DNA from: Szabonella sp046295215
GTDB taxonomy: Bacteria > Pseudomonadota > Alphaproteobacteria > Rhodobacterales > Rhodobacteraceae
DNA: 64,000 bases
Assembly: GCA_046295215.1 (NCBI GenBank)
Contig: JBKBNP010000007.1
Coordinates: forward strand, 1 to 64,000
Direction: 5' to 3'
The notes beneath the pieces were generated by a model. The model made no database searches. It was given only the letters and a program-made list of their open reading frames with translations, and was not told the DNA's origin. Positions 8,039 through 15,860 of this stretch are shown piece by piece (the stretch's first letter is position 1; each line of letters opens with the position of its first letter). The position numbers and the translations under genes were made by a program.

Positions 8039-9007
8039 ATGGGCAGTACGAATTCCGGGCCGATGATGACGCAAGATGCGTCAGGCCCCAACGCGGCGGA
8101 ACCTTCCGAACCTCCGCAGCGAAGCTTGCTCGGCCGCCTGTTCGGTGCGCTGGGCGCCACTGACAGTGAAGAACCCCGCAGCGTGGAGGCACCCCGGCCC
8201 GGCAATACGCCGGCCGTTGCAAGCGCGACCCCCCATGGCATCGCCAACCTGCGCAAGCTGCGGGTCGATGACGTGGCCATCCCCAAGGTGGAAATCGTCG
8301 CCGTCCCGCTCGGCATCGGGCGCGATGAACTGGTCGAGGTGTTCCGCGAACACGGGTTCTCGCGGATTCCGGTCTACAAGGGCACGCTGGACCATCCGCA
8401 GGGGCTGATCCTGCTCAAGGATCTTGCCCTGCAATACGGCTTCAACGGGTCGGGCGGACGCTTTTCCCTGCGCAAGATGCTGCGCCCGATGCTCTATGCG
8501 CCGCCGTCGATGCCGGTGGGTGTGCTGTTGCAGAAGATGCAGAAGGAGCGCGTCCACATGGCGCTTGTCATCGACGAATATGGTGGCGTCGACGGGCTGG
8601 TGACGATCGAGGATCTGATCGAGACGGTGATCGGCGAGATCGAGGACGAACATGACGAGGTCGAAGGCGCGCTGTGGAAAGAGGATGCGCCAGGAACCTA
8701 TCTCGCCAAGGCCACGGTTCCGCTGGATGAATTCGAACAGGCCATCGGCCTGACCCTGCGCAATGGCGAGGAGGACAGCGACATCGACACGCTGGGCGGT
8801 CTGGTCTTTCTGCGCATCGGGCGGATTCCGGCTCGGGGCGAGGTTGTGGCCCATGAAAGCGGCGTCGAGTTCGAGATTCTGGACGCTGACCCGCGCCGCA
8901 TCAAGCGGCTGAAGGTGCGCCTGCCCGGGGCTGCAGGCCGACGGGGCGGTGCCGCTTTGCCTGCGCCTTCCGCCAAACCCCGGCCCGAGGCGATGCCGGT
9001 CAAGTGA
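8039..9007 (+). CDS. CorC/HlyC-type CBS-domain protein
   Basis: A 322-residue soluble protein of the hemolysin C/CorC (YbeX) family. A variable N-terminal tail is followed by a CBS pair (about 75-200, including ALVIDEYGGVDGLVTIEDLIE) and the C-terminal CorC_HlyC FAD-binding-like domain (about 215-300; GEEDSDIDTLGGLVFLRIG). YbeX-type members are linked to magnesium/cobalt efflux and, in enterobacteria, to ribosome metabolism. The position between ybeY and lnt is the canonical one. The stop overlaps the GTG start of lnt by four bases. There is no transmembrane DUF21 domain, so it is the short cytoplasmic form. Confidence 0.88.
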   Translation: MGSTNSGPMMTQDASGPNAAEPSEPPQRSLLGRLFGALGATDSEEPRSVEAPRPGNTPAVASATPHGIANLRKLRVDDVAIPKVEIVAVPLGIGRDELVEVFREHGFSRIPVYKGTLDHPQGLILLKDLALQYGFNGSGGRFSLRKMLRPMLYAPPSMPVGVLLQKMQKERVHMALVIDEYGGVDGLVTIEDLIETVIGEIEDEHDEVEGALWKEDAPGTYLAKATVPLDEFEQAIGLTLRNGEEDSDIDTLGGLVFLRIGRIPARGEVVAHESGVEFEILDADPRRIKRLKVRLPGAAGRRGGAALPAPSAKPRPEAMPVK

Positions 9008-10566
9008 TCCGCCCGGACGACAGCCGCCGCCCGGGTCCGGTGCGCCGTATGCGTGCGGCCTTTCCCGGGCTGCGCCCTGCACTGGTTGCCTTTGGTCTTG
9101 GGGCCGCCATGGCCCTCGGTCAGGCGCCTTTCGGGCTCTGGCCGGTGACACTTGTGGCACTTGCGGGCCTTGTGGCCCAACTTGCGGGCAGCATGACACC
9201 CGGCCGTGCCGCCTGGACCGGGCTTTTCGCCGGGGCCGGGCATTTCGCGCTGGCGCTGAGCTGGATCGTCGAACCCTTCCTGATCGCCCCTGAGATCCAT
9301 GGCTGGATGGCACCCTTTGCGGTGGTTCTGATTTCTTTCGGGCTGGGTCTTTTCTGGGCGGCGGCCTGGGCCGGGGCGCGATGGGTCGGGGGTTCGGCGG
9401 CGCGCACGGCGCTTGCGCTGCTGCCTGCGCTGACGCTGGCGGAGCTTGCGCGCGGCTATGTGCTGACGGGGTTCCCCTGGGCCATGCCGGGGCATGTCTG
9501 GGTGGATACCCCGGTGGCGCAACTCGCCGCGCTTGCGGGGGCGGGAGGGCTGACGGCGCTGGCTGTTGCTGTGGCGGTGCTGCCGGTTGCCTTGCGCGCC
9601 CGGCCCGTGGTGGCGGGACTGGCGGTGCTGGCATTGCTGGGTCCGGCATGGCTCTGGGGCCAGCACCGGCTCGCGCGCGATCTGCCACCGGCGACGGGTG
9701 CGGTGGTGCGGCTGGTCCAGCCAAATGCCGAACAGAGCCTGAAATGGGATCCTGACCGCGCCCGCGACTTCTTTCAGCGGTTGCTGGACCTGAGCGCCGA
9801 GACCCCGGAGGGCGAGGGCCCCCGCCCCGATCTGATCGTCTGGCCGGAAACCTCCGTGCCCTATCTGCTGGACACCGAGGGCGCGCTGCTGCCCGCAATC
9901 GCCGGGGCGGGGCAGGGGGCACAGATGGCCATCGGCATCCAGCGGGCCGAAGCCGGGCGCGGCTGGAACAGCCTCGCTCTGATCGGGCCGGAGGGCGATC
10001 TGCGCGCGGTCTATGACAAGCATCACCTTGTGCCCTTCGGAGAATACATGCCCTTTGGCGATCTGCTGTGGGACTGGTTCGGGATCGGGGCTTTCGCCTC
10101 GCAACTGGGGGCCGGGTATTCTGCGGGGGAGGGGCCTGTGCTGCTCGACCTCGGGGCGGGGCTGGGGCGGGCGCTGCCGCTGATCTGCTACGAGGCGGTC
10201 TTTCCGCAGGATCTGAACGCGGCACCGCAGGGGGCGGACTGGATCCTCCAGATCACGAATGACGCCTGGTTCGGCACGCGGACAGGGCCCTGGCAGCATC
10301 TGGCGCAGGCGCGGCTGCGCGCCATCGAACAGGGCAAGCCGCTGCTGCGATCCGCCAATACCGGGGTTTCGGCGGTGATCGACGCAAGGGGGCAGATCGT
10401 CGTGCAACTGGATCTTGGCGAGGCCGGATTTCTGGACGCGCCGCTGCCACCCGCCCTTGCCGGGCGCACCTTTTATTCACGAACGGGCGATCTGCCGCTG
10501 GAGCTTCTGTTGCTGGCCGGACTCGCCCTTGTCGGCGCCGCCGCCCGCGTCAAGGGCAGGGCTTGA
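9004..10566 (+). CDS. lnt: Apolipoprotein N-acyltransferase
   Basis: A 520-residue inner-membrane enzyme that transfers an acyl chain from phospholipid to the N-terminal cysteine of diacylated lipoproteins. The N-terminal half has about six hydrophobic segments. The C-terminal half is a periplasmic nitrilase-type domain with the triad E282 (WPETSVP), K339 (YDKHHLVPFGEY) and C395 (ICYEAVFP). A last membrane segment lies near 498-514. It starts at GTG 9004, which overlaps the corC-like stop (GTGA). The gene ends 90 bases before metK, which has its own riboswitch-bearing leader. Confidence 0.95.
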   Translation: MIRPDDSRRPGPVRRMRAAFPGLRPALVAFGLGAAMALGQAPFGLWPVTLVALAGLVAQLAGSMTPGRAAWTGLFAGAGHFALALSWIVEPFLIAPEIHGWMAPFAVVLISFGLGLFWAAAWAGARWVGGSAARTALALLPALTLAELARGYVLTGFPWAMPGHVWVDTPVAQLAALAGAGGLTALAVAVAVLPVALRARPVVAGLAVLALLGPAWLWGQHRLARDLPPATGAVVRLVQPNAEQSLKWDPDRARDFFQRLLDLSAETPEGEGPRPDLIVWPETSVPYLLDTEGALLPAIAGAGQGAQMAIGIQRAEAGRGWNSLALIGPEGDLRAVYDKHHLVPFGEYMPFGDLLWDWFGIGAFASQLGAGYSAGEGPVLLDLGAGLGRALPLICYEAVFPQDLNAAPQGADWILQITNDAWFGTRTGPWQHLAQARLRAIEQGKPLLRSANTGVSAVIDARGQIVVQLDLGEAGFLDAPLPPALAGRTFYSRTGDLPLELLLLAGLALVGAAARVKGRA

Positions 10567-10603
10567 CCTTCCGATGCCCCGCGCGTAACGCATCCGGATC
10601 ATT

Positions 10604-10650
10604 CCGTCACAACGGCTTCCTGGCGTGGCGGTTTTTCCCTAACGGAGCAC
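10604..10650 (+). promoter_or_regulatory. SAM/SAH riboswitch in the metK leader
   Basis: A stem CCGTCAC (10604-10610) pairs with GTGGCGG (10625-10631) with one G-U pair around a loop that reads AACGGCTTCCTGGC. The loop segment GCTTC (10615-10619) can pair with GGAGC (10644-10648), which is the Shine-Dalgarno of metK, giving an H-type pseudoknot. The loop and 3' strand match what I recall of the SAM/SAH riboswitch consensus (Rfam SAM-SAH family, Rhodobacterales, upstream of metK). Ligand binding would hide the ribosome site and lower SAM synthetase translation. Confidence 0.85.
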
Positions 10651-10656
10651 TTTCCC

Positions 10657-11844
10657 ATGAGCCGCAAGAATTATGTTTTCACTTCCGAGTCCGTCTCGGA
10701 AGGGCATCCCGACAAGGTCTGCGACCGGATTTCGGATGCCATCCTCGATGCCTTCATCGCCGAGGAGCCCCATGCGCGCGTCGCCTGCGAGACCTTTGCC
10801 ACCACCAATCGCGTGGTCGTCGGCGGGGAAGTCGGTCTGAGCGACAAGGCGCTGCTGAAGGACATGCTTGGCCGGGTCGAGGGCATCGTGCGCGATGCCG
10901 TGCGCGACATCGGCTATGAACAGAAGAAATTCCATTGGGAAACCCTGCGCGTGCATAACTACCTGCACAGGCAGTCCGCCCATATCGCGCAAGGCGTCGA
11001 TGCGAATGAAAAGAAGGGCAAGGCGGAAGGTGCCGGCGATCAGGGCATCATGTTCGGCTATGCCTGCCGGGAAACGCCCGACCTGATGCCCGCGCCGATC
11101 CAGTATTCCCATGCGATCCTGCGCCGTCTGGCCGAAGTGCGCAAATCGGGGGCCGAACCCCTGCTGCGGCCGGATGCCAAATCGCAGATCTCGCTGCGCT
11201 ATGCCGATGGCAAGCCGGTGGAGGTGACCTCCATCGTCTTGTCCACCCAGCATGAAAGCCGCAAACAGTCGTCCAAGGCGATCCGTGCCATCGTGGAACC
11301 CTATATCCGCGAGGTTCTGCCCGAGGGCTGGATCACCAAGAAAACCGAATGGCATGTGAACCCGACCGGAACCTTCGTGATCGGGGGGCCGGATGGCGAT
11401 GCGGGTCTGACGGGGCGCAAGATCATCGTGGACACCTATGGCGGCGCGGCCCCGCATGGTGGCGGCGCGTTTTCGGGCAAGGATCCGACCAAGGTGGACC
11501 GGTCGGCGGCCTATGCCGCGCGCTATCTGGCCAAGAATGTGGTGGCGACGGGCCTTGCGGATCGTTGCACCATTCAGGTGTCCTATGCCATCGGTGTGGC
11601 CAAGCCGCTGTCGATTTATGTCGATACGCACAGCACAGGCGCCGTGCCGGATGCCGAGATCGAAAAGGCCGTGGCCGGGGCGATCGACCTCACCCCGCGC
11701 GGGATCCGCGAACATCTGGGGCTGAACCGTCCAATCTATGCCCGCACCTCCGCCTATGGCCATTTCGGCCGCGCGCCCGAGGCCGATGGCGGCTTTTCCT
11801 GGGAAAAGACCGATCTGGGCGAGGTGCTGAAAAAGGCACTCTGA
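10657..11844 (+). CDS. metK: S-adenosylmethionine synthetase
   Basis: A 395-residue cytosolic enzyme that makes SAM from methionine and ATP. It has all three repeats of the MAT fold and the signatures EGHPDKVCD near the N terminus, GAGDQGIMFGYA (about 126-137) and GGGAFSGKDP (about 268-277). The ATG lies 9 bases after the GGAGC that doubles as the pseudoknot strand of the SAM/SAH riboswitch, so expression is predicted to fall when SAM is abundant. In many Rhodobacterales metK is followed by trmB; here a four-gene minus-strand cassette separates them. Confidence 0.97.
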   Translation: MSRKNYVFTSESVSEGHPDKVCDRISDAILDAFIAEEPHARVACETFATTNRVVVGGEVGLSDKALLKDMLGRVEGIVRDAVRDIGYEQKKFHWETLRVHNYLHRQSAHIAQGVDANEKKGKAEGAGDQGIMFGYACRETPDLMPAPIQYSHAILRRLAEVRKSGAEPLLRPDAKSQISLRYADGKPVEVTSIVLSTQHESRKQSSKAIRAIVEPYIREVLPEGWITKKTEWHVNPTGTFVIGGPDGDAGLTGRKIIVDTYGGAAPHGGGAFSGKDPTKVDRSAAYAARYLAKNVVATGLADRCTIQVSYAIGVAKPLSIYVDTHSTGAVPDAEIEKAVAGAIDLTPRGIREHLGLNRPIYARTSAYGHFGRAPEADGGFSWEKTDLGEVLKKAL

Positions 11845-11903
11845 CCGGCGGCACGCTTCAATCCTGACGGATTTCATCGCTGGCGACACAGCGAAGAAGC
11901 CCG

Positions 11904-12575
11904 TCAGGGCCGATGAGCGGCCTGTCGGGCCAGAAAATCATCGAGCGCGGGCACGAACCCTGCCCGCGCCACCGGAACGGCAATAGCCTGACCGACCGTG
12001 GCGAAAGGCTCTGCCATCAGCGCCGCCTGCGGGTCATCCGCCAGCCGGTGTTCCATCACCGCCCGGATCCCCGCCAGAATGTCGCCTGTCCCTTTGCGGA
12101 ACGCAGCAAGGCTCGCCTCGAACCCGTCGAGGCTCAGCAGCCGCGCGGATTTCAGGCTGCGCGCCAGATGCAGGTCATAGGCCGCAGCTTTCGCCGACAG
12201 GATCACATGGCCCGCGCGGTCGGCCTCCGCCACGCTGGCCAGCCGCAGGGGCAGGCGCGTAGCATAGATCGCCTCGATCACCAGATAGGGGCGCGACCAG
12301 GCCAGAAGATGCGCGCGGCTCGCGTCATGGCCCAGAAAGCAGATGTCCCACAGGTCCGCCGGGGCATCCTCGGCCATTTTCGGAGCGCTGGTGTAGCGCA
12401 CCACCTCGAGCCGCGCCCCGATCAGGGCTGCAAGCGCCCGGGCGAGGTCGGGGGCGGGGCCGGTCAGCGCGCCCTCCGCCCCGACGGTCACGATGGCCCG
12501 GTTGCCGGTGTTGATCCCGGCGCGCAGCACCCCGCCTTTTGCCAGCCCTGCCAGACGAGCGCTCAGCCCTTCCAC
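11904..12575 (-). CDS. Solute-binding (SBP_bac_3-like) domain protein without signal peptide
   Basis: A 223-residue protein whose pattern (LRAGINTGN, APDLARALAALIGARLEVV, DICFLGHD, LLAWSRPYLVIEAIYAT) matches the amino-acid-type periplasmic binding fold. There is no signal peptide or lipobox at the GTG start (12575). That start overlaps the end of the aldolase gene by 13 bases, so an upstream secretion signal is unlikely. No permease or ATPase gene accompanies it. It is the last gene of the aroQ-oxidoreductase-aldolase cassette. It may act as a cytoplasmic ligand-binding protein or be an enzyme derived from the fold. Fold assignment is moderate; function is unknown. Confidence 0.65.
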   Translation of the reverse strand: MEGLSARLAGLAKGGVLRAGINTGNRAIVTVGAEGALTGPAPDLARALAALIGARLEVVRYTSAPKMAEDAPADLWDICFLGHDASRAHLLAWSRPYLVIEAIYATRLPLRLASVAEADRAGHVILSAKAAAYDLHLARSLKSARLLSLDGFEASLAAFRKGTGDILAGIRAVMEHRLADDPQAALMAEPFATVGQAIAVPVARAGFVPALDDFLARQAAHRP

Positions 12576-13327
12576 TTGGCCACCAGAGCGTTTGCACCGC
12601 GCAACAGCAGCGCCACGTCGTGATCCACCGCCGTAAATGTCGTGCCCGCCGCGATGACCTCGGCGGTGAACACCGGGTCCAGCGACAGGATACCCGCAGG
12701 CTTGCCCGCCGCCCGGATGCGCCGGATCGCGTCGAAGATGCGCGCCTTGACCTCCGGATGCCCGGCCTGCCCCGGAAAGCCCAGCGAGGCCGCCAGATCC
12801 GCCGGGCCGATGAACAGCCCGTCCACGCCCTCCACCGCCGCGATGGCCTCGATATTGTCCAGCCCTTGCGCGGACTCGATCTGCACGACAAGGCAGATCT
12901 CGGCATTGGCGCGCGTGATGTAATCCGGGATCGCCCCAAAGCGCGAGGCCCGGCTCGTGCCTGCGATACCGCGCAAGCCTTCAGGCGGGTAGCGGACGGC
13001 TGACACCGCCGCGCGCGCCTCCTCGGCAGTCTGAACGTAAGGAATGATGATCGACAGCGCGCCCAGATCGAGGATGCGCTTGATCTCGGTCGCATCATTC
13101 CAGCCGGGCCGCACGATGGCCGAGGTCGGATAGGGCTCCACCGCCTGCAACATCGACTGCATGGTGGCAAGGTCGAGTGCCGTATGTTCGCTGTCGATCA
13201 CCATCCAGTCGAACCCGCAGCCCGCCAGCGCCTCGGCGGTGCCGGACCCCGGGATCGACACCCAGATGCCGATCTGGGGCCGTCCCTCGCGCAAACCTGC
13301 CTTGAAGCGGTTTACCGGCAGATCCAT
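12563..13327 (-). CDS. HpcH/HpaI-family class II aldolase
   Basis: A 254-residue metal-dependent pyruvate aldolase-like enzyme. Family signatures are visible: GFDWMVIDSEHTALD near the N terminus, the IVRPGWND strand, the metal-binding glutamate in VVQIES and the following GVDGLFIGPADLAASLG. Members cleave 4-hydroxy-2-oxo acids to pyruvate or oxaloacetate plus an aldehyde. The gene begins one base after the stop of the Gfo/Idh/MocA gene and overlaps the next gene, so it belongs to a tight minus-strand operon. With an oxidoreductase and a dehydroquinate dehydratase it suggests breakdown of a sugar acid or of a quinate/shikimate-like compound. The exact substrate is not readable from the sequence. 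Confidence 0.88.
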   Translation of the reverse strand: MDLPVNRFKAGLREGRPQIGIWVSIPGSGTAEALAGCGFDWMVIDSEHTALDLATMQSMLQAVEPYPTSAIVRPGWNDATEIKRILDLGALSIIIPYVQTAEEARAAVSAVRYPPEGLRGIAGTSRASRFGAIPDYITRANAEICLVVQIESAQGLDNIEAIAAVEGVDGLFIGPADLAASLGFPGQAGHPEVKARIFDAIRRIRAAGKPAGILSLDPVFTAEVIAAGTTFTAVDHDVALLLRGANALVAKWKG

Positions 13328-13328
13328 G

Positions 13329-14381
13329 TCATCTTTCCTTTCGTGGGTCGGCAGTGATCGGCACGCGCCGCCGCTCTACCGCCGCCTGTTTGACCGCCTC
13401 GATCACCTGCAGCGTTTTCATCCCCTCGCGCCCGGACACGAGCGGCGGTTCCTCCCCCCGGATCACGGCGGCGAATTGCGCGATCTGGCGCAGCAGCGGG
13501 TCGGCATGGTCATGCGGATAGACCGTGGCCGCCAGCGGTTCCCACCAGCCTTGCCGCCCTTCATGACGCCAGAGCCGGAGGCGCGGCAGGTCCAGCGCGC
13601 CCTCGGTGCCGCCGATCAGATAGCAGGCCTGATCGGTCGCGGGATAGGCGGGGTTTTCCGCCGCCGTCATTTCCCATGACCAGGGCGCGGGGATCGTGTC
13701 GGAGAGATTGACCGTGCCAAGCGCGCCATTCGCGAATTCCAGCAGGATCACGGCGCTATCCTCCACCGCGAAGCCGCGCGCGGCATGGCTTTCGACAGCC
13801 TGCACCGCGATGACATCGCCCAAGAGGTGACGCAGCAGGTCGACATCATGGATCAGGTTGACAAGAACCGGACCCGCCCCCGGTTCGCGGCGCCATCCCG
13901 TATCGAAATAGTCGTCGGGCTTGCGCAGCCAGAACTGTGCCTGAACGCTGACCAACCGGCCAAGGCGCCCTTCGTCGATCAGGGCCTTTGCCTTCACGAT
14001 CAGCGGGTTGTGGCGGCGGTGGTGGCCGGTCAGGACCGGAACGCCCGCAGCTTCGCCCGCCTCGATCAGCGCGCGCGCCTCTGCCACGGTCGTCGCCACC
14101 GGCTTTTCCACCAGCACCGGCAGGCCGAGCCCGATGCAGGCCAGCCCCCCCGGCACATGCAGCGCATTGGGTGTGGCAAGGATCACGCCGTCCAGCATTC
14201 CGGGGCGCAGATCCTCGGGCGTGGCAAACCAGTCCACGCCCCGCGCCTCGGCCAGTTCCCGGGCCTTCGGCAGCGGGTCGATGACCGCCCCCAGCCGCAC
14301 CCCCGGCACCGCGTCGATGGCCGCGATATGGCGCAACCCGATCAGCCCGGCCCCCGCCACCCCGATCCGCAGGTCGGCCAT
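13329..14381 (-). CDS. Gfo/Idh/MocA-family oxidoreductase
   Basis: A 350-residue NAD(P)-dependent sugar/inositol dehydrogenase-type enzyme. The N-terminal Rossmann fold has GVAGAGLIGLRH (7-18), the family motif VEKPVATT follows at about residue 90, and the C-terminal alpha/beta domain contains NLIHDVDLLRHLLGD with the conserved catalytic-site H/D residues. It starts one base after the aroQ stop. Members oxidise cyclitols, sugars or related polyols, which fits a pathway with AroQ and the aldolase downstream. The chemistry of this particular enzyme remains unassigned. Confidence 0.88.
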   Translation of the reverse strand: MADLRIGVAGAGLIGLRHIAAIDAVPGVRLGAVIDPLPKARELAEARGVDWFATPEDLRPGMLDGVILATPNALHVPGGLACIGLGLPVLVEKPVATTVAEARALIEAGEAAGVPVLTGHHRRHNPLIVKAKALIDEGRLGRLVSVQAQFWLRKPDDYFDTGWRREPGAGPVLVNLIHDVDLLRHLLGDVIAVQAVESHAARGFAVEDSAVILLEFANGALGTVNLSDTIPAPWSWEMTAAENPAYPATDQACYLIGGTEGALDLPRLRLWRHEGRQGWWEPLAATVYPHDHADPLLRQIAQFAAVIRGEEPPLVSGREGMKTLQVIEAVKQAAVERRRVPITADPRKER

Positions 14382-14382
14382 G

Positions 14383-14817
14383 TCAGGCCAGCAATTGCGC
14401 GAGCCGCCGCACCGCCGCCTTGTAGCCCTCTGTCCCCAGCCCCGCGATCACAGCCTCGGCCCGGCCCGACACAAAGGAATGATGCCGGAATTCCTCGCGC
14501 TTGTGGATGTTGGAGATATGCACCTCCATCACCGGCCCGTCAAAGGCGTTGAGCGCGTCCAGAATGGCGACCGAGGTATGCGACAGCGCGCCGGGATTGA
14601 TGATGATGCCCGCCGCCTTGTGGCGCGCCTCGTGGATCGTGTCGACGATCACGCCTTCATGGTTGGACTGGAAGAGCTGCACCTCCAGACCCAGGTCCGC
14701 CCCGAGGGCCGCGCAGGCCTCGCCGACATCGGCCAGCGTCTCGCGGCCATAGATTTCGGGCTGGCGCTGGCCCAGCAGGTTCAGGTTGGGTCCGTTGAGG
14801 ATATAGACGGTTTTCAT
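14383..14817 (-). CDS. aroQ: Type II 3-dehydroquinate dehydratase
   Basis: A 144-residue dodecameric-type enzyme converting 3-dehydroquinate to 3-dehydroshikimate. It carries the N-terminal signature NGPNLNLLGQRQPEIYG including the catalytic tyrosine, the QSNHEGVIVD loop, NPGALSHTSVAI, and VHISNIHKREEFRHHS with the catalytic histidine. The ATG at 14817 begins at the family start; the open frame continues upstream to 15027 but without similarity. The gene leads a four-gene minus-strand operon with an oxidoreductase and a pyruvate aldolase. It could serve catabolism rather than, or as well as, aromatic amino-acid synthesis. It is divergent from trmB, with 166 bases between. Confidence 0.94.
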   Translation of the reverse strand: MKTVYILNGPNLNLLGQRQPEIYGRETLADVGEACAALGADLGLEVQLFQSNHEGVIVDTIHEARHKAAGIIINPGALSHTSVAILDALNAFDGPVMEVHISNIHKREEFRHHSFVSGRAEAVIAGLGTEGYKAAVRRLAQLLA

Positions 14818-14983
14818 GGGGTCGCGCCTCCGTTTCGCGGTCTGGGGGAGCCCCCCCGATTCCCAGCCCAATCTGCGCGGGGAGCGGCTGCCATACAAGG
14901 GGCGATGGCCCGGAAAGAAGGACCGGCGGTTGACGCTGGCCGGTCCTGCGGTTAGGCCCGGCGCGGCACAGCGGAGCGAGCCC

Positions 14984-15691
14984 ATGACCGACGAGCCACC
15001 GACCGAAGCCCAGCCCCCCCGCCGCAATTTCTATGGCCGCCGCCATGGCAAGACGCTGCGACCCAGCCAGAAAGGTTATCTGGAGCAGGATCTGGACCAT
15101 CTGCGCCCGCGCGGGATCTGGCCGTCAGAAAACCCCGACCGCGCGGCGCTGGATCTTGCGGCCCTGTTCGGGGATCGCCCGGTCTGGCTGGAGGTGGGGT
15201 TCGGCGGGGGCGAGCATATGGTGCATATGGCCGCGCGCTATCCGGGTGTCGGGCTGATCGGATGCGAGCCCTATATCAACGGGGTTGCGATGCTGTTGGG
15301 CAAGATCCGCGCGGCGGGGGTGGAAAACCTCGCCGTGCATCCGGGCGATGTGCGCGAATTGTTCGACGTGCTGCCCGAGGCATCGCTGTCGAAGGCGTTT
15401 CTCAACTATCCCGACCCCTGGCCCAAGACGCGCCATCACCGCCGCCGCTTCGTGACGCAGGACCATCTGCTGCCGCTGGCCCGCGCGATGCGTCCCGGTG
15501 CCGAGTTCCGGGTTGCCACCGATATTGCCGACTACATGCGTCAGACGCTGGAGGAGGTTCCGCTTGCCGGGTTCGACCTGATGGCCGAAGGGCCGGTGCC
15601 GTGGGAGGACTGGCTCTCCACCCGCTATGAACAAAAGGCGCTGCGCGAGGGCCGTGCGCCGCATTACGCGACCTTCCGGCGGAAGGACTGA
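14984..15691 (+). CDS. trmB: tRNA (guanine-N7-)-methyltransferase
   Basis: A 235-residue SAM-dependent enzyme forming m7G46 in the tRNA variable loop. The family patterns are an N-terminal FYGRRHGKTLR stretch, motif I LEVGFGGGEH, the E of GCEPYINGV, and the catalytic-site run NYPDPWPKTRHHRRRF. The ATG at 14984 follows GCGGAGCGAGCCC, a usable ribosome site. It is the nearest plus-strand gene to metK, 3.1 kb downstream, with the aroQ cassette between them. It converges with the ABC transporter operon; the 169-base gap shows nothing recognisable. Confidence 0.94.
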   Translation: MTDEPPTEAQPPRRNFYGRRHGKTLRPSQKGYLEQDLDHLRPRGIWPSENPDRAALDLAALFGDRPVWLEVGFGGGEHMVHMAARYPGVGLIGCEPYINGVAMLLGKIRAAGVENLAVHPGDVRELFDVLPEASLSKAFLNYPDPWPKTRHHRRRFVTQDHLLPLARAMRPGAEFRVATDIADYMRQTLEEVPLAGFDLMAEGPVPWEDWLSTRYEQKALREGRAPHYATFRRKD

Positions 15692-15860
15692 ATGGCGGCG
15701 GGACGACGGGTCGGGTCAAGATCATTCCGGAAGATCGTTTCGCCTGCGACGGGCCAGCATTCGCAAAATGCGTCCCGGTGAAAAGCCTCTGGCGCCGGGG
15801 CGCTGAAGCCCGGCTCCGCACCGTTCTGACAAACCGCTTCAACGCTCGTGCGCGCGGGTG

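Noticed and set aside
8081..10225. 714-codon minus-strand open frame across corC-like and lnt
   Set aside because: Composition is Pro/Arg/Ala-rich with no motif. The plus strand encodes CorC-like and Lnt with intact catalytic residues.
14818..15027. Upstream in-frame extension of aroQ
   Set aside because: Family similarity begins exactly at ATG 14817; the extension overlaps the divergent trmB start.
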